Positions 25,954 through 36,325 are shown, numbered from the stretch's first letter. The stretch: DNA of 64,000 bases from Haloplanus sp. CK5-1 (GCF_037201915.1 NZ_CP147505.1:2976001-3040000), one strand, 5' to 3'. Translations and numbers: made by a program. The notes: generated by a model from the sequence alone, not told the origin.

Positions 25954-28900
25954 ATGACGTCCACTCTCTCTCTCAAGGAGTGGGCGCGGATTCTCGACGG
26001 TGATGAACCTCCAGCCCTGGAAGTAGCGCAACGGCTCGCCGATGCCCGTGACCGAAGTGTCGGCACCGCACAGGATGCTGTATATACCGCCTTGGAGCGC
26101 GGTAAACTCGTTGAGGAAGGCGAGGGTTTCGGCGGCGTTCGACTCGTGGAGGATTCCGAGTCGGAGGAACCATCGAATTCGACGAGTAGGAACTCGGATA
26201 ATCCGGAGCCACGAGAGCAAAATCCCATCTCCGAGACAGAGGAAAACTCGCAGCGCGCCAGTGTGTCGCGTTATCGGAGTGTGTACCTCGACGCAGTCGA
26301 GGAAACCGGGCGAGAGTCGTGGGAATTCGTCGAGGAGGGTGCCATTCAGACAGCGCTCGATCGTATCGGATTCGCGGAGCTAGTTGATAACGGCGACCTC
26401 TTTCAGATCCGCGGATGGCGGTTCGTCGACGTGTCCGACGACGGTGAGGATCCGCGGCGGCGATGGTATTACCCGAGCGGTGACGAGCCGCGCCCCGAGG
26501 AGTTCCGGCGGTTCCATCAGGCACTTACCGCCGAAGCCCCAGACGGGTATGAACCGCATTATTTCAAGGTCCAGCCGGCGGGGAAAGCGCCCGCGCGGTG
26601 CGGCAGCTGGAAAACCGATGAGGCGCGTCTCACGATTGATGAGGCGATCGAATGGCTCCGCAATGGTGGGAACGTGGGCGTCGCCGGGCGACCGGACGAC
26701 CCGCTGATTAACGTCGACATCGACGACGACGAAGCAACCACTCCGGCGGATGTCCCGACGTCGCTCCGCGCGCGGTCGCGATCGCGGACCGGGTGGCATA
26801 CTTGGTATTTCGACCACGGCGACGAGGTCCCGAATATCCCGACTGACGAGTACGGCGAGGTTCGGACCGACTGGCAATACGTCGTCGCGCCGGGGTCGTT
26901 CGTCGCGTCGATGGGCGAGGAGATACCCGACGCCGCCGACGACCCCGGATACTACACGGTCGAAGACGACACCGACGTCACCGAAATAGAGTACGGCGAC
27001 CTTCCTGAGGTGTTCCGTGAGGCCGCCGAGAGCGTCGTGGAGGAGGATGAGGATGCCGAGAGCGTCGACGCGTGGGACGGCGACAGCGCCGCCGCGGAGA
27101 GTAGCGATGGGCGGAGCGCTGTGTTCGATATTGAGGCGGCCGACCTCGTCCAGGCGACCGACGCCGGCGAGCGATTCACCTCAATCTTCCACGACAGCGA
27201 TACGGGCGCGAATATGTCCGTTTCAGGCGATAAGCTCCATTGTTGGCGCCACGGTGTCGCTCACGGGGGACTCCAAGCGCTCGCGACGCTGTCAAGCGAG
27301 GCGTCGTACGGCTGCCGGGAACTCGGGGCGGCTCACAAAAACAGCGGCGCGGGATCGAATAAGCTCAAAGGCGATTGGCGTCTTGTATGGGCAGCGTGGT
27401 ACGAGGCGAAACGACGCGGCGCCGTCCCATCGGATGACCCCGTACCGTACCGGGCGCTCCGCGGCATCGCCGTCCGCGATGGAGTCGTCGACGAGAGCGA
27501 CCTCGTTGACCGCGACGGCGAGACGGGGGATATCGTCTCTGACTCCGACGATGATGACAGCGAGACGTACCGAGCGCTTCCCAGCGGAACGTACGATGAG
27601 GTTCTCGACCATATCGAGGATACGTACGGTGTCGATCCCGGCCGCGACTCACTCAACTCCGGGCGACCAGACTCCGAAAGCGACCCCGAGATCCAGAAAG
27701 GGATTGATGTGACGTTCGCCACCGAAGTCGCGTGGCGGGCCGCTGGTGCGGTCACTCCCGATGAACTTAGCGGCGACCTGCAGGTGCCGACCACCGACGA
27801 CGGCACCAGTTGGGAGTGCCCGCGGTGTGGCGGCGAAATCGGTGTCGTGCGGGCAGCTGCCCTCGATATGAGCATCGCCAGCGGATGTTGCCCCGATCTC
27901 ACCGACGAGACGTACCACAACGCCTACCAGCACACCCGTCGGTCGCTCGATGCCCCGCTCCCGGAGTACGTGGACCACCGGATGGCGACCGAACGCTGGG
28001 ACGTGGTTCGCGGTGCCCTGCAGCAACTCGACTTCTGGCATCTTGACGCGGACAGCTTCAACAGCGAGGTGACCGGGCGCGGCGACGACATCGACGGCGA
28101 CGCTGAACTGACGCTTGACCCCGCGTGGCGCGACTCTGAGGGTGGTGAATCCGTCCTCGTCTTCCCCTCGGGTACTGTCTACGAAGCCCACCCCGATCAT
28201 GAGGGCGTCCTCAGCGTCCTGCGGTTCGTTGCCCTTGATTCGGGTGCCATCTCGTGGGACGAGTTTACCGACGACGAGTACCTGCTCTCGGGCGACACCT
28301 TCCGGCACGTTTACGAGATTGCCCGGATGTACGGAGCACCGCTCCCTCGCTGGCAGGGAACCGACGCTTATCACACCGCTGTCCTGCCACCAGCGGACGA
28401 ACTCGTCAACGAGGATATCGGGCACGACGAACGCCTGCAGGCCGCACGTGACGGGGTTGCCGACCTCTATGCAGAGGCTGCCGAGACCGACGAGGCCTCG
28501 CTACTCCGCGTCTTGCCGGCACTGGGCAAGACTCGACAAGTGTTCGCGCAGGCCGACGAGTATCCTGCACTCTACACTGCCGATCGCAAGGAACTGATGG
28601 CTGAGGCCGTGGAACGGGCGAACAAATTCGGTGTCTCCTCGTACATCCTTCCAGTGTTCGCGGAGAACGGCCCGCCGTCGGAGGTAACCGAAGCGGCGGC
28701 CGCCGCCGTTCGGGAGAATGGCCAGCACCTGCTCGGTCAGATGTGGCAACTCAGAGATCTCGTCGAAAAGCGTCTTGACAAGATCGATGCGGAACTTCCC
28801 GACCCCAGCGAGTGCGACACCACCGACGAGGACGAGGTACAACTTAACCGGGAGAGCTGCCCGGTCGCGAACGGTAAGCACGGACTCGGGTGGTGGCTCA

Positions 28901-31161
28901 CTGTTCACGCCGCTCGTGAACGAGGCTTCCGCCCACAGCAGATCCACGAGAACGCGCCGGCGCTGTTCGGTCGCTATCTCCCGTGTACCTGCAGCGACGA
29001 CGAGGACGTTGAGGACGGGGGGGTCACCTGTCCGTACACCGAAGGATGGGAGACTGCGACTGATCCCGAGGCTCCTATCGATGTCCTCGTCGGTCACTAC
29101 ACTTACGCAAACGTCGAGGGGGCTCGCACCTACTCGGTGAAGGAGAACGACCAGGTGCGAAAGGAGCCTCGTGTCGTTGCGCTTGATGAATTCGCCGGTG
29201 ACGCCTTCCAGCGTGACTTCGGAGACGAGTACCCCGACCACGCCGCGTGGCTCGGCGGCGCTCTTCGCGAGGACGTCGACGACTGCGAGGACGTCTTCCG
29301 GAAAGCCGATGACATCTGGCACGACGAGGTTGTCCGCAAGTGGCTCGACGGCGACAGCATCAGCGACGAACACGCGGAGATCTCTGGCGTCCTCGGCGCG
29401 GCAGACGACGCTCTGGACGCTACCGAAACCGCCGAGTGGCTTCTCAAAAATCGACGAGGCGCCTGCAGCGATCTTGGCGTTGAGGACGCTCTCGGTCGCC
29501 TCACGAGCCTGCACCCTGAATGGGACACCGACGTCGTGACGACCGTCACAGCGGATCTCACAGTCGCTGTTACCGACGAGGACAACCGAGGCGGGCACAC
29601 CAGCGTCCTGAACCACATCGACGAGCTGGTCGACCGACTCCGTGGAACCCAACTGAGCGACGGGAGCATCAAAGCCGCACTCAACACCGCCCTTGATAAC
29701 GCCCCGCACGTCGACGGGGCGCTCGGCAGCCTCGTTAAGGATGCCGTCACGGGCTACCGCCAGCGCGATGACAGCGCTCGCGGACGGCTTAATGCCGCGC
29801 GGGCGGCCCTACAGGGCGGCCGTGAAGGGTGCGAGACGCTCGCTATGCACGCCGAGGACGGCTACGCCCATCCACTGGCCTACGCGCTACTGTACGGCCT
29901 GCTGGCCCCCAGCGACGACGAGAACGTTGCGACCGTCCGCGCGGAGAGCTTCACCTTCGGCCGAGATGAGGGGACGACCCTCAACTCGGTGGACTACCGG
30001 AAGAGCAGCATCCTCGTCGACCGCAACCAGAACGGTGCCGTCGTGAATCACCCGCCGGGGTTCACCGCTGGCGGCAGTGAAAATCCGGTTGTTGCTCTTG
30101 ACGCGACCGGACGCTCAAGCCTTTGGGAGCTGATTCTCGGTCGCGAGGTGACCACCCGTGACATCCACGACTCGATGCGCGAGCGACGAGAGTTCCTCAG
30201 AGAGGTCTACGGCCTACAGATCGTCCAGACGAGCCAGAACGCATACTCCTACGAGGGCAACCCGAGCGGAAAGAACCTCGATGACGATATCGAACTCGTG
30301 GACAAGGTCGGCCGCCAGTACGCCGGTGTCATCGGCCAGAAGCCTGCCGTAATCACCACGAACGACGTCGAAAATCATCTTGAGGACCGCCTGAGCGATG
30401 TTGCTTCAGCCACCGAACACTACGGGAACCTAAAAGGATCGAACGCGCTGGCCGATTCCCGGCTGGCCGTTTTGCTTGGGTGCCAGCACTTCGGCGACAA
30501 GTTCGTTGAGCGGTGGGCCGCACTTGCCGGCGGGGAAGTCCACCGGACGGGCCGGGGGTCGACGCTCAATTACAACTCCCCGATCGGAAACGAACTGCTC
30601 CGGCATATGCAGGAGGATCAGGTGATGCAGGCCGCGCTCCGGTTCGGCCGCGACTCTGGCGGCGCTCTCGTCTTCGCACATACTGCGGCCCTTCGCCCCG
30701 ATCTCCCGGTCGTCGCGGAGGGCATGGTCATCGAGACGTTCTCGAAAGGCGCACAGGCGACCAGCGACGCACTCTCCCAGCTTACTAATCGTCGGAAGCT
30801 TACCGTGGCCGACGTCGCTGACGCGCTTGACGACCCGCCAGAGCGGCGCACAGTGCGACGACACCTCAACCGCTTCACTGATGCCGGGTTCCTCAAGAAG
30901 GACGCGACGCCGAACGGCTACGCGAACGAGTTCTCGGTGGTCAAGGAACCGCGGCCTGCACGGATTGAACTACCCGACTGCGACACCCGTGCCGCCGAGG
31001 ACGACCCCGGACGAGACGCACAGGGTGTTTACTATACGTGGTCTGTCCGGGTTCATCCGAACGACCCACAGGGTGGTGAGCGTCGCGAGGTGAACGAGGC
31101 GCAACTACCAGCACCTGGTGGGGCTGCTGGGACCGAGGTGGCCCCGGTGCCGCCGGACTGA
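25954..31161 (+). CDS. giant primase-polymerase/helicase-like replication protein
   Basis: This 1735-residue protein is the element's likely replication initiator. Residues about 195-300 look like a bifunctional primase-polymerase (AEP) domain: Asp-x-Asp in INVDIDDDE (about 251) and the downstream His in RTGWHTWYF (about 281). A Cys/His segment (LHCWRHGVAHGG, about 428) resembles the primase-helicase linker, and a Cys cluster CPRCGGE is near 619. A helicase-like part has a P-loop-like LPALGKTR (about 853) and an acidic box VVALDEFAG (about 1073). A winged helix (LTVADVADALDDPPERRTVRR) lies at about 1620-1680. It would prime and unwind element DNA. The P-loop is degenerate, so helicase assignment is inference. 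Confidence 0.75.
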   Translation: MTSTLSLKEWARILDGDEPPALEVAQRLADARDRSVGTAQDAVYTALERGKLVEEGEGFGGVRLVEDSESEEPSNSTSRNSDNPEPREQNPISETEENSQRASVSRYRSVYLDAVEETGRESWEFVEEGAIQTALDRIGFAELVDNGDLFQIRGWRFVDVSDDGEDPRRRWYYPSGDEPRPEEFRRFHQALTAEAPDGYEPHYFKVQPAGKAPARCGSWKTDEARLTIDEAIEWLRNGGNVGVAGRPDDPLINVDIDDDEATTPADVPTSLRARSRSRTGWHTWYFDHGDEVPNIPTDEYGEVRTDWQYVVAPGSFVASMGEEIPDAADDPGYYTVEDDTDVTEIEYGDLPEVFREAAESVVEEDEDAESVDAWDGDSAAAESSDGRSAVFDIEAADLVQATDAGERFTSIFHDSDTGANMSVSGDKLHCWRHGVAHGGLQALATLSSEASYGCRELGAAHKNSGAGSNKLKGDWRLVWAAWYEAKRRGAVPSDDPVPYRALRGIAVRDGVVDESDLVDRDGETGDIVSDSDDDDSETYRALPSGTYDEVLDHIEDTYGVDPGRDSLNSGRPDSESDPEIQKGIDVTFATEVAWRAAGAVTPDELSGDLQVPTTDDGTSWECPRCGGEIGVVRAAALDMSIASGCCPDLTDETYHNAYQHTRRSLDAPLPEYVDHRMATERWDVVRGALQQLDFWHLDADSFNSEVTGRGDDIDGDAELTLDPAWRDSEGGESVLVFPSGTVYEAHPDHEGVLSVLRFVALDSGAISWDEFTDDEYLLSGDTFRHVYEIARMYGAPLPRWQGTDAYHTAVLPPADELVNEDIGHDERLQAARDGVADLYAEAAETDEASLLRVLPALGKTRQVFAQADEYPALYTADRKELMAEAVERANKFGVSSYILPVFAENGPPSEVTEAAAAAVRENGQHLLGQMWQLRDLVEKRLDKIDAELPDPSECDTTDEDEVQLNRESCPVANGKHGLGWWLTVHAARERGFRPQQIHENAPALFGRYLPCTCSDDEDVEDGGVTCPYTEGWETATDPEAPIDVLVGHYTYANVEGARTYSVKENDQVRKEPRVVALDEFAGDAFQRDFGDEYPDHAAWLGGALREDVDDCEDVFRKADDIWHDEVVRKWLDGDSISDEHAEISGVLGAADDALDATETAEWLLKNRRGACSDLGVEDALGRLTSLHPEWDTDVVTTVTADLTVAVTDEDNRGGHTSVLNHIDELVDRLRGTQLSDGSIKAALNTALDNAPHVDGALGSLVKDAVTGYRQRDDSARGRLNAARAALQGGREGCETLAMHAEDGYAHPLAYALLYGLLAPSDDENVATVRAESFTFGRDEGTTLNSVDYRKSSILVDRNQNGAVVNHPPGFTAGGSENPVVALDATGRSSLWELILGREVTTRDIHDSMRERREFLREVYGLQIVQTSQNAYSYEGNPSGKNLDDDIELVDKVGRQYAGVIGQKPAVITTNDVENHLEDRLSDVASATEHYGNLKGSNALADSRLAVLLGCQHFGDKFVERWAALAGGEVHRTGRGSTLNYNSPIGNELLRHMQEDQVMQAALRFGRDSGGALVFAHTAALRPDLPVVAEGMVIETFSKGAQATSDALSQLTNRRKLTVADVADALDDPPERRTVRRHLNRFTDAGFLKKDATPNGYANEFSVVKEPRPARIELPDCDTRAAEDDPGRDAQGVYYTWSVRVHPNDPQGGERREVNEAQLPAPGGAAGTEVAPVPPD

Positions 31162-31289
31162 CGGTCGCGACCTCCATCCTGCTTGCCCCGGTCACCAGCT
31201 ACGCGTTTCGCCGAGATTCATCCATTACAGGATTCGATCCTCTGTTTAGCTATCGATATTACGTGAAACTGTCAGAAACGGTGTGCAAG
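31162..31289. other. intergenic stretch holding one arm of a long-distance inverted repeat
   Basis: No gene is seen. Positions 31244-31297 match 52901-52954 in inverted orientation (50 of 54 bases) and start with GTTTAGCTATCGAT. The sequence may be the end of a lost insertion sequence into which the IS1182-type element later inserted. Confidence 0.5.
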
Positions 31290-31297
31290 ATACAGAG
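31244..31297 (+). repeat. inverted repeat arm, partner at 52901-52954
   Basis: The 54-bp arm differs from the reverse complement of its partner at four positions. The partners lie about 21.6 kb apart and flank the IS nest on each side. Confidence 0.8.
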
Positions 31298-32193
31298 TCT
31301 GACGGCACCGTAGAAAGGGTAGTCGATAAGTGACTAGAATCCATTGGATAACTCTGCTCTAACTTTGATCTATAATTTTCATAGGTTATTTACATCAGCG
31401 TCCCGTTAAATCAATAAACTGGTTGATAACGTGTTTAAAGAAAATAACGAGTATCAACAGGAAAAGCTATTTTCGCCTGTAAAGAACCTTTCTACCAGTA
31501 TTGAAGAGAAATTACAAAATCACTGGTCAACTCATTTTCATCAACATATATTTACTCAGATAGATGAAACAAAGTTCGAGCGGCTATACCACGACGGGTA
31601 TAGCCGTCCGAACAAGCCCGTCAATGAGCTTGTCTCACTGGAGATTATCAAACACCTGCTTGGTCTCTCTGACGAAGAACTTGAATACGCCTATATCTTC
31701 GATTTTCGCGTCAGAAACGCACTTGGGAAAGAAACACTCGGCGACAACATCTGCCAAAAGACGTTCACCAATTTCCGCCGGCGGTTGATGGAACACGAAG
31801 AAGAGACTGGTCAGGATCTGTTACACGAGGTTTTCGAAGATCATCGCAACTATTTCCAAGAAGAGTTTGAGATCGATGCCAGTACGCAGCGGATGGATTC
31901 AACGTTTATCGAGGCGAACATCAAGCAACTCTCCCGTGTTGATCTCTTCGCCAAAGTTCTCCACAACTTCCTGTGCGATCTCCCTGAGGAGATCGTACAG
32001 GAGTTGCCCGCTGGTATCGACGAGTTCGCAGACACCGATAACTTGGAACTGTCCTACCAGCTTGAACCAGGCGAGATTCCAGCAACCATCGCTAGTTGTC
32101 CACTCTGGCTCAAGAGACCAGTTGCTGACACGTAGTGATCAGAATGACGCGACTGAATCAGTCGCCTGATTCAGCCGCCGTCCGGATGGATGC

Positions 32194-33387
32194 GTGATGA
32201 GGCTACCAAAACTCAAACGCATCCTCACAGATCCGGACGAGTACATTTCGAACAGCCAGTTGAAGTCTCTTAGCATGGAGTTGCTTGAGCTGATACCGAT
32301 GGAAGGAATCGAGGGCTCTGGCCTCGATTCCGAGGAGATCATGGAAGTCGTCTTACGAGCTGCTGTTGACACAACCTCAGTCAACGGCGTCACAACGAAT
32401 ACTGAGGACACGCCAAACCGCGAGCCAGTGATGGACTGGTTGCACACCCTGGAGAAAGAGCCGATGCTCGATGCTGTCAACGATATCCTCGCACTGGTGG
32501 CAATGACGGTTCTCGACCGCGGCGGGTCGAGAACCATCTGTCTGGACTTCATGGACAATCCGTTCCACGGTCATCCAGACGACGAGGACGAGTTCAGGAG
32601 AATGGAAGCACGGGACGGAACCACGAAGTGTCACCGGTACTGTACTGCGTTCGTCATCGCGCAGGGAAAGCCACTAACACTGGCAGTTGAACCAGTTGAT
32701 GGCGAGGACAGCAAGGCCGACGCGGTCGAGCGCGTGCTCGCCCGCGTCGAGACATATCCATTCGAGACCGACCAGATCCTCATGGACAGAGACGCCTTCG
32801 TCGGGGAGTTAATCGGTGTTCTTCGGGAGACAGCACCGCCAGTCTTTCCGGTCATAACCCGGAAAGACTCGCTCCGGGAGAAACTTGCTGTCACTGCTTC
32901 GCATATGACAGAAGAGACGGTCTGTGAAGACAAAGAGTACGAACAGACGTATCCGCTGGCAGTGAACGTCACCTACCAGAACGGTGATCGTGGAAAATCA
33001 GGGCTCAAACAAACGGGCTACGCGGCGTACGGTCTGGAAGACCGCACGCCGCAGCAAGTGGCGCAGGTCTACAACCATCGGTCACGGATCGAGAAGAGCT
33101 ATGAGAAGTTCCGCGAAGCGCGTGCTTTGACAACGACGCCATCGACGATAATTCGGCTCTTCTACGTGGGTGTCGGGTTCCTGTTGGAGCAGTTGTGGCT
33201 CGTGTTGCAATGGGCAGTGCTCGCCCGGCCACGGCGTGGCGGGCGAGCACTCCCGACAGATTTCACGTTCAGTGATGGGTTTCTCCACGGGATCGAGCAG
33301 GTGTTAGACGATGAGCTCGGCTGGAAGCAAAAGCATCGGACAAACAGTGAAGGGTTACCACCAGGATACGAGCACGGACTCGGCTGA
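32194..33387 (+). CDS. ISH3-family transposase, copy 1
   Basis: This 397-residue DDE transposase resembles the ISH3 group. CLDFMDNPFHGHPDDEDEF carries candidate catalytic Asp residues near residue 115, ILMDRDAFVGELIGVL the second near 200, and VYNHRSRIEKSYEKFREA the Glu near 300. The C terminus LQWAVLARPRRGGRAL is the typical ISH3-type tail. The frame is intact. A palindrome GCGACTGAATCAGTCGC precedes the gene within the IS. Confidence 0.88.
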   Translation: MMRLPKLKRILTDPDEYISNSQLKSLSMELLELIPMEGIEGSGLDSEEIMEVVLRAAVDTTSVNGVTTNTEDTPNREPVMDWLHTLEKEPMLDAVNDILALVAMTVLDRGGSRTICLDFMDNPFHGHPDDEDEFRRMEARDGTTKCHRYCTAFVIAQGKPLTLAVEPVDGEDSKADAVERVLARVETYPFETDQILMDRDAFVGELIGVLRETAPPVFPVITRKDSLREKLAVTASHMTEETVCEDKEYEQTYPLAVNVTYQNGDRGKSGLKQTGYAAYGLEDRTPQQVAQVYNHRSRIEKSYEKFREARALTTTPSTIIRLFYVGVGFLLEQLWLVLQWAVLARPRRGGRALPTDFTFSDGFLHGIEQVLDDELGWKQKHRTNSEGLPPGYEHGLG

Positions 33388-33390
33388 GCC

Positions 33391-33414
33391 GCCTCGCTTC
33401 GGCTGAAGCGAGGC
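33391..33414 (+). terminator. hairpin after the ISH3 transposase (copy 1)
   Basis: A perfect 10-bp stem (GCCTCGCTTC / GAAGCGAGGC) with loop GGCT follows the stop codon by about 3 nt. The same hairpin, with a three-base loop, occurs in copy 2 at 50825-50847. It may act as terminator or block read-through into the IS. Confidence 0.5.
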
Positions 33415-34921
33415 TGGCGAACAGCGACAGCTATCTTTTGACGGTCGTCGAAATAACTGCCACAGCGGACAACAGCCAAGTATTTGATATTTTTCTAACT
33501 CGGTGCAGCGTCAGGAGTGGAATTCGTCTCGTTTCGGCCTTCTTATCGTGTTAAACCGGACTCTTGCCACCGGCGCTATCGATAGAGTGGACAACTAGCG
33601 ACCATGGAAACACTCGCTGAGCATACCGCGTGGCTTGTTGATCGGTTCGAAGATGACGATGAATACGCCGAGTTGGAGAGCTTTGCTCATCTTCAGCAGG
33701 TTCTCGACGAACAGTGTTATCGCATTGCTGAACTCGAAGATGACGATGATGAGGACGATTCTGCTGACCAACGCCAGCCCGGTGACGACTCGTCACCGGA
33801 CTGGCAACCACTCCGAACGTACACCTCTCCCGAAGAGAGTACCAACACTGAACAAAATGAAGAAAACACAGGCTCATCCGGAGAAAACGCCGATGACCAG
33901 TCCGATCACGTCGGGCTGAAAGAGCCCGACGAGATCGACAGTGGCACGATGCAAAACCCTCACGATGAGGACGCAACCTACCGCTCGAAGAACGGTGAGG
34001 ACTATCACGGATACAAGGCGAATGTAGCGGAGACGTGCAATGGTGAGAATCCATTCCGACTCATCACTGCGGTTCGGGTCGATACCAACAACACGGACGA
34101 CGGCGACCTCCTTGACGAGGACGTAACGACCCTCTCAACTGAGACTGGGTTACGTGACCTGCTCGTGGATGGCGGGTACACGCACAAGGAAGTAGAGAAG
34201 CGCTGCCGTGATCAGGAGATCACGCAGCACTTCTCTGGAATCGTCGGTCAACGGCCTGGAGCGGAAAAGATGTCGCTGGCTGCGCCGGAGTGGGACGGGA
34301 CGAGAATGGTTGCGTGTCCTGCCGGACACGAACCATTCGACCAGAACCACTACGAAACCGGTCGTATTTCTGGAAAGATGGAGAAGGAGTTCTGTGACGA
34401 GTGTCCGCACAGAGAGAGCTGTTTCGTCAAGGAACAACAGAAACACTATAGCTACGGTTTCAGAGAACGGCGGGTAGAAATTGCGCAGCGACGCAAGCGG
34501 TTAGATGACCCGGCTGAACAGGAGTTTCTGAAGTTACGTGCCGGCGCTGAGTCGTTGATCAACGAGATGTATCACAAAGACGGGGAGAAAACGAAGTTCG
34601 CAGGAAAAATCAAGGTGAAAAACGGGTCAATAGCGAAAGCTATCGGGAGAAACCTGAAGCGAGCCTCCGGATTCTTGGAATCGGAGGCGAAGCAAGAGAA
34701 ATCGGCGGGATAGTCGGGCAGACAATTCTGTTTGTCGCTGTCAGCTAGATCTTCTGTGGTGACGGCTCGCTTCCGGTGAGATATTCACTGGTGATTGGGG
34801 CGGGGTGTTCCCGGCGGAACACCCCTTTCTACGGTGCCCTCAGAGTCTGTATGCAGCAGGAGAATATTGTTCGTTTCATGGCTTGAACGGTAAAACAGCC
34901 GGTAGGTAGGCCTGCTTACAC

Positions 34922-35612
34922 GGTCGCGTTAACTTTGGCGTGAGTTGTGCCGGACGGCGAGGGCTTTGAGCCACGATTCTGCTGTCTGCGGTTCGACATG
35001 GCTGAAACTAGTTGCAAATGAGGAGGTTCGTCGTTCTATCTCCCAAAAGACACGTTCGATGGCATTCCGATTCCCGTGTGAAATCATCTGGAATCGGTAC
35101 CCGTCTTCGTCGAGGACGTTCACCAAGTAATCGGCGTCATCGACGAGAAATTCGACGCCATCTAGCCGATATTGCCGATGAAGCTCGGTCAGAAACCATC
35201 GCATCGTCTGTTTCGTCGTCGCTGGAAACAGCCTGAAATGGAGGATTTCGTTCGTTTGGGGATCGACGGCACCGTACAGCCAGTAGTCGTCACCGTTGAT
35301 GCGGATCACTTTCTCGTCGACCGCAAGCTGATCCGCACTCACCGTCGAAACCGGCTGTAGATCGGCCTTGTGCACCCAGTTGTGAACCGCGACGTGACTA
35401 CGTTTGACTCCCAACTCGTCGAGAAACTGACTTGCATCTCTCGTTGACATACCGGCGAGATGACACCGGATGCCCACTTGAATCGCCCACTCGGGAGTCC
35501 GCTTTCGCTCCACAAACGACAAGTCGATCCACTCGATACATCCGTTGAGGCGGTCGAATTCTGGCATAGACACTCGGAACTCGTCCGCCTCATCCTCTAA
35601 CTTAACGCGACC
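34922..35612 (-). mobile_element. IS6-family insertion sequence (ISH15-like), copy 2, intact
   Basis: This 691-bp element has terminal repeats GGTCGCGTTAA and is flanked by the 8-bp target duplication GCTTACAC (34914-34921, 35613-35620). It is the intact counterpart of the frameshifted copy at 3360-4049. Confidence 0.92.
34929..35567 (-). CDS. IS6-family transposase, intact
   Basis: The product has about 212 residues and starts MPEFDRLNGCIEWIDLSF. It has an N-terminal HTH (GMSTRDASQFLDELGVKRSH) and the DDE core: Asp in LAVDEKVIRI, Asp in FLVDDADYLV and Glu in NAIERVFWEIERR. The frame is open up to 35627 across the terminal repeat, but the Met at 35567 matches the start in the other copy. It could act in trans on copy 1. 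Confidence 0.9.
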   Translation of the reverse strand: MPEFDRLNGCIEWIDLSFVERKRTPEWAIQVGIRCHLAGMSTRDASQFLDELGVKRSHVAVHNWVHKADLQPVSTVSADQLAVDEKVIRINGDDYWLYGAVDPQTNEILHFRLFPATTKQTMRWFLTELHRQYRLDGVEFLVDDADYLVNVLDEDGYRFQMISHGNRNAIERVFWEIERRTSSFATSFSHVEPQTAESWLKALAVRHNSRQS

Positions 35613-35660
35613 GCTTACACACCACACACTCTCAAGTGCGTGGTTACGGGAAATAGTGCC

Positions 35661-36305
35661 ATGTCAAACGAATCTGCGTGTCGCTACACACTAGTCACAA
35701 ATCTACACAAGCCGAGTATTGATGCCGGAGAGACTATTACGTGTGATCTATTTATTATTGGGTCAGGTGCGGTTCAGCGTTCACAGATATTCGTTGGACA
35801 CTCAAACCCAAATTTGGTTGATGAAAACATCGGATATGTCAAAACGTCGCTTATTATCGATGAAAATGACGAAATCGTGTACGGCGACGCAGCGCTCGAT
35901 CATGCCCGTGATCATACAGATAACTTGAGTGAGGCAGGTGGGCACTATTCATTCGACAACAGGTACTTCGAGACGATCGACTATGACCTCGATGAGATTG
36001 AAGACCTTGATTTTGGGGTTTCTTTTCTCGAAACCCGACATGACACCCACGTCCCTCTGCAATTTCAACTTCCGACGTCTGAGAACGCCAAACCGGGTGA
36101 CTATACCATCCCATTTGTACTCACATACGAATCCGAAGAAAGCGTGCTGCGACAGACAAAAGAGCCAATTAGCATACACATTAACGATGCACGTGAGCAA
36201 TGGGAACCGTGGCCAACTTACGCGAGAATTGCGATCGCCGTCATTGGGACGGTTTCGCTTATGTTGACTGCTGTCTCTGTAGCACTCACTGCTGGATTGC
36301 TATAG
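35661..36305 (+). CDS. hypothetical protein with C-terminal membrane anchor
   Basis: This 214-residue protein has an N-terminal beta-rich region (ITCDLFIIGSGAVQRSQIFVGH) and an acidic middle (DYDLDEIEDLDFGVSF). The Ig-like or arrestin-like second half (GDYTIPFVLTYESEESVLRQ) is followed by one transmembrane helix at the C terminus (IAIAVIGTVSLMLTAVSVAL). The topology suggests a cytosolic domain tethered to the membrane by its tail. No family is recognised. It lies just downstream of the intact IS6-type element. Confidence 0.65.
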   Translation: MSNESACRYTLVTNLHKPSIDAGETITCDLFIIGSGAVQRSQIFVGHSNPNLVDENIGYVKTSLIIDENDEIVYGDAALDHARDHTDNLSEAGGHYSFDNRYFETIDYDLDEIEDLDFGVSFLETRHDTHVPLQFQLPTSENAKPGDYTIPFVLTYESEESVLRQTKEPISIHINDAREQWEPWPTYARIAIAVIGTVSLMLTAVSVALTAGLL

Positions 36306-36325
36306 AGATGACGCACCAGTAACGC

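Larger units (their letters stand above)
32090..33600 (+). mobile_element. ISH3-family insertion sequence, copy 1
   Basis: This 1511-bp element has terminal inverted repeats CGCTAGTTGTCCACTCT and a 5-bp target duplication ACCAT (32085-32089, 33601-33605). It encodes one complete transposase. A second, 1512-bp copy lies at 50639-52150 in the opposite orientation. Confidence 0.9.
31431..34713 (+). pseudogene. IS1182-family transposase, split by an insertion
   Basis: The N-terminal DUF772-type domain (NELVSLEIIKHLLGLSDEE) and first catalytic Asp (RMDSTFIEANIKQLSR) are in 31431-32089. After removing the IS and one copy of its target, the frame continues in phase at 33606 with METLAEHTAWLVDRFE. 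The downstream part has the long acidic linker, LVDGGYTHKEVEK (second Asp), a Cys cluster (CDECPHRESC) and the Glu region (AEQEFLKLRAGAESLINEMY). All parts are present, so this is a recent disruption. Confidence 0.88.
31290..34852 (+). mobile_element. IS1182-family insertion sequence, interrupted by an ISH3-type element
   Basis: Imperfect terminal inverted repeats beginning ATACAGAGTCTGACGGCACC lie at 31290 onward and, inverted, end at 34852. The element is about 2.05 kb without the nested IS. Its transposase gene is split at 32089/33601 by the ISH3-type element. No clear target duplication was found. Confidence 0.78.
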
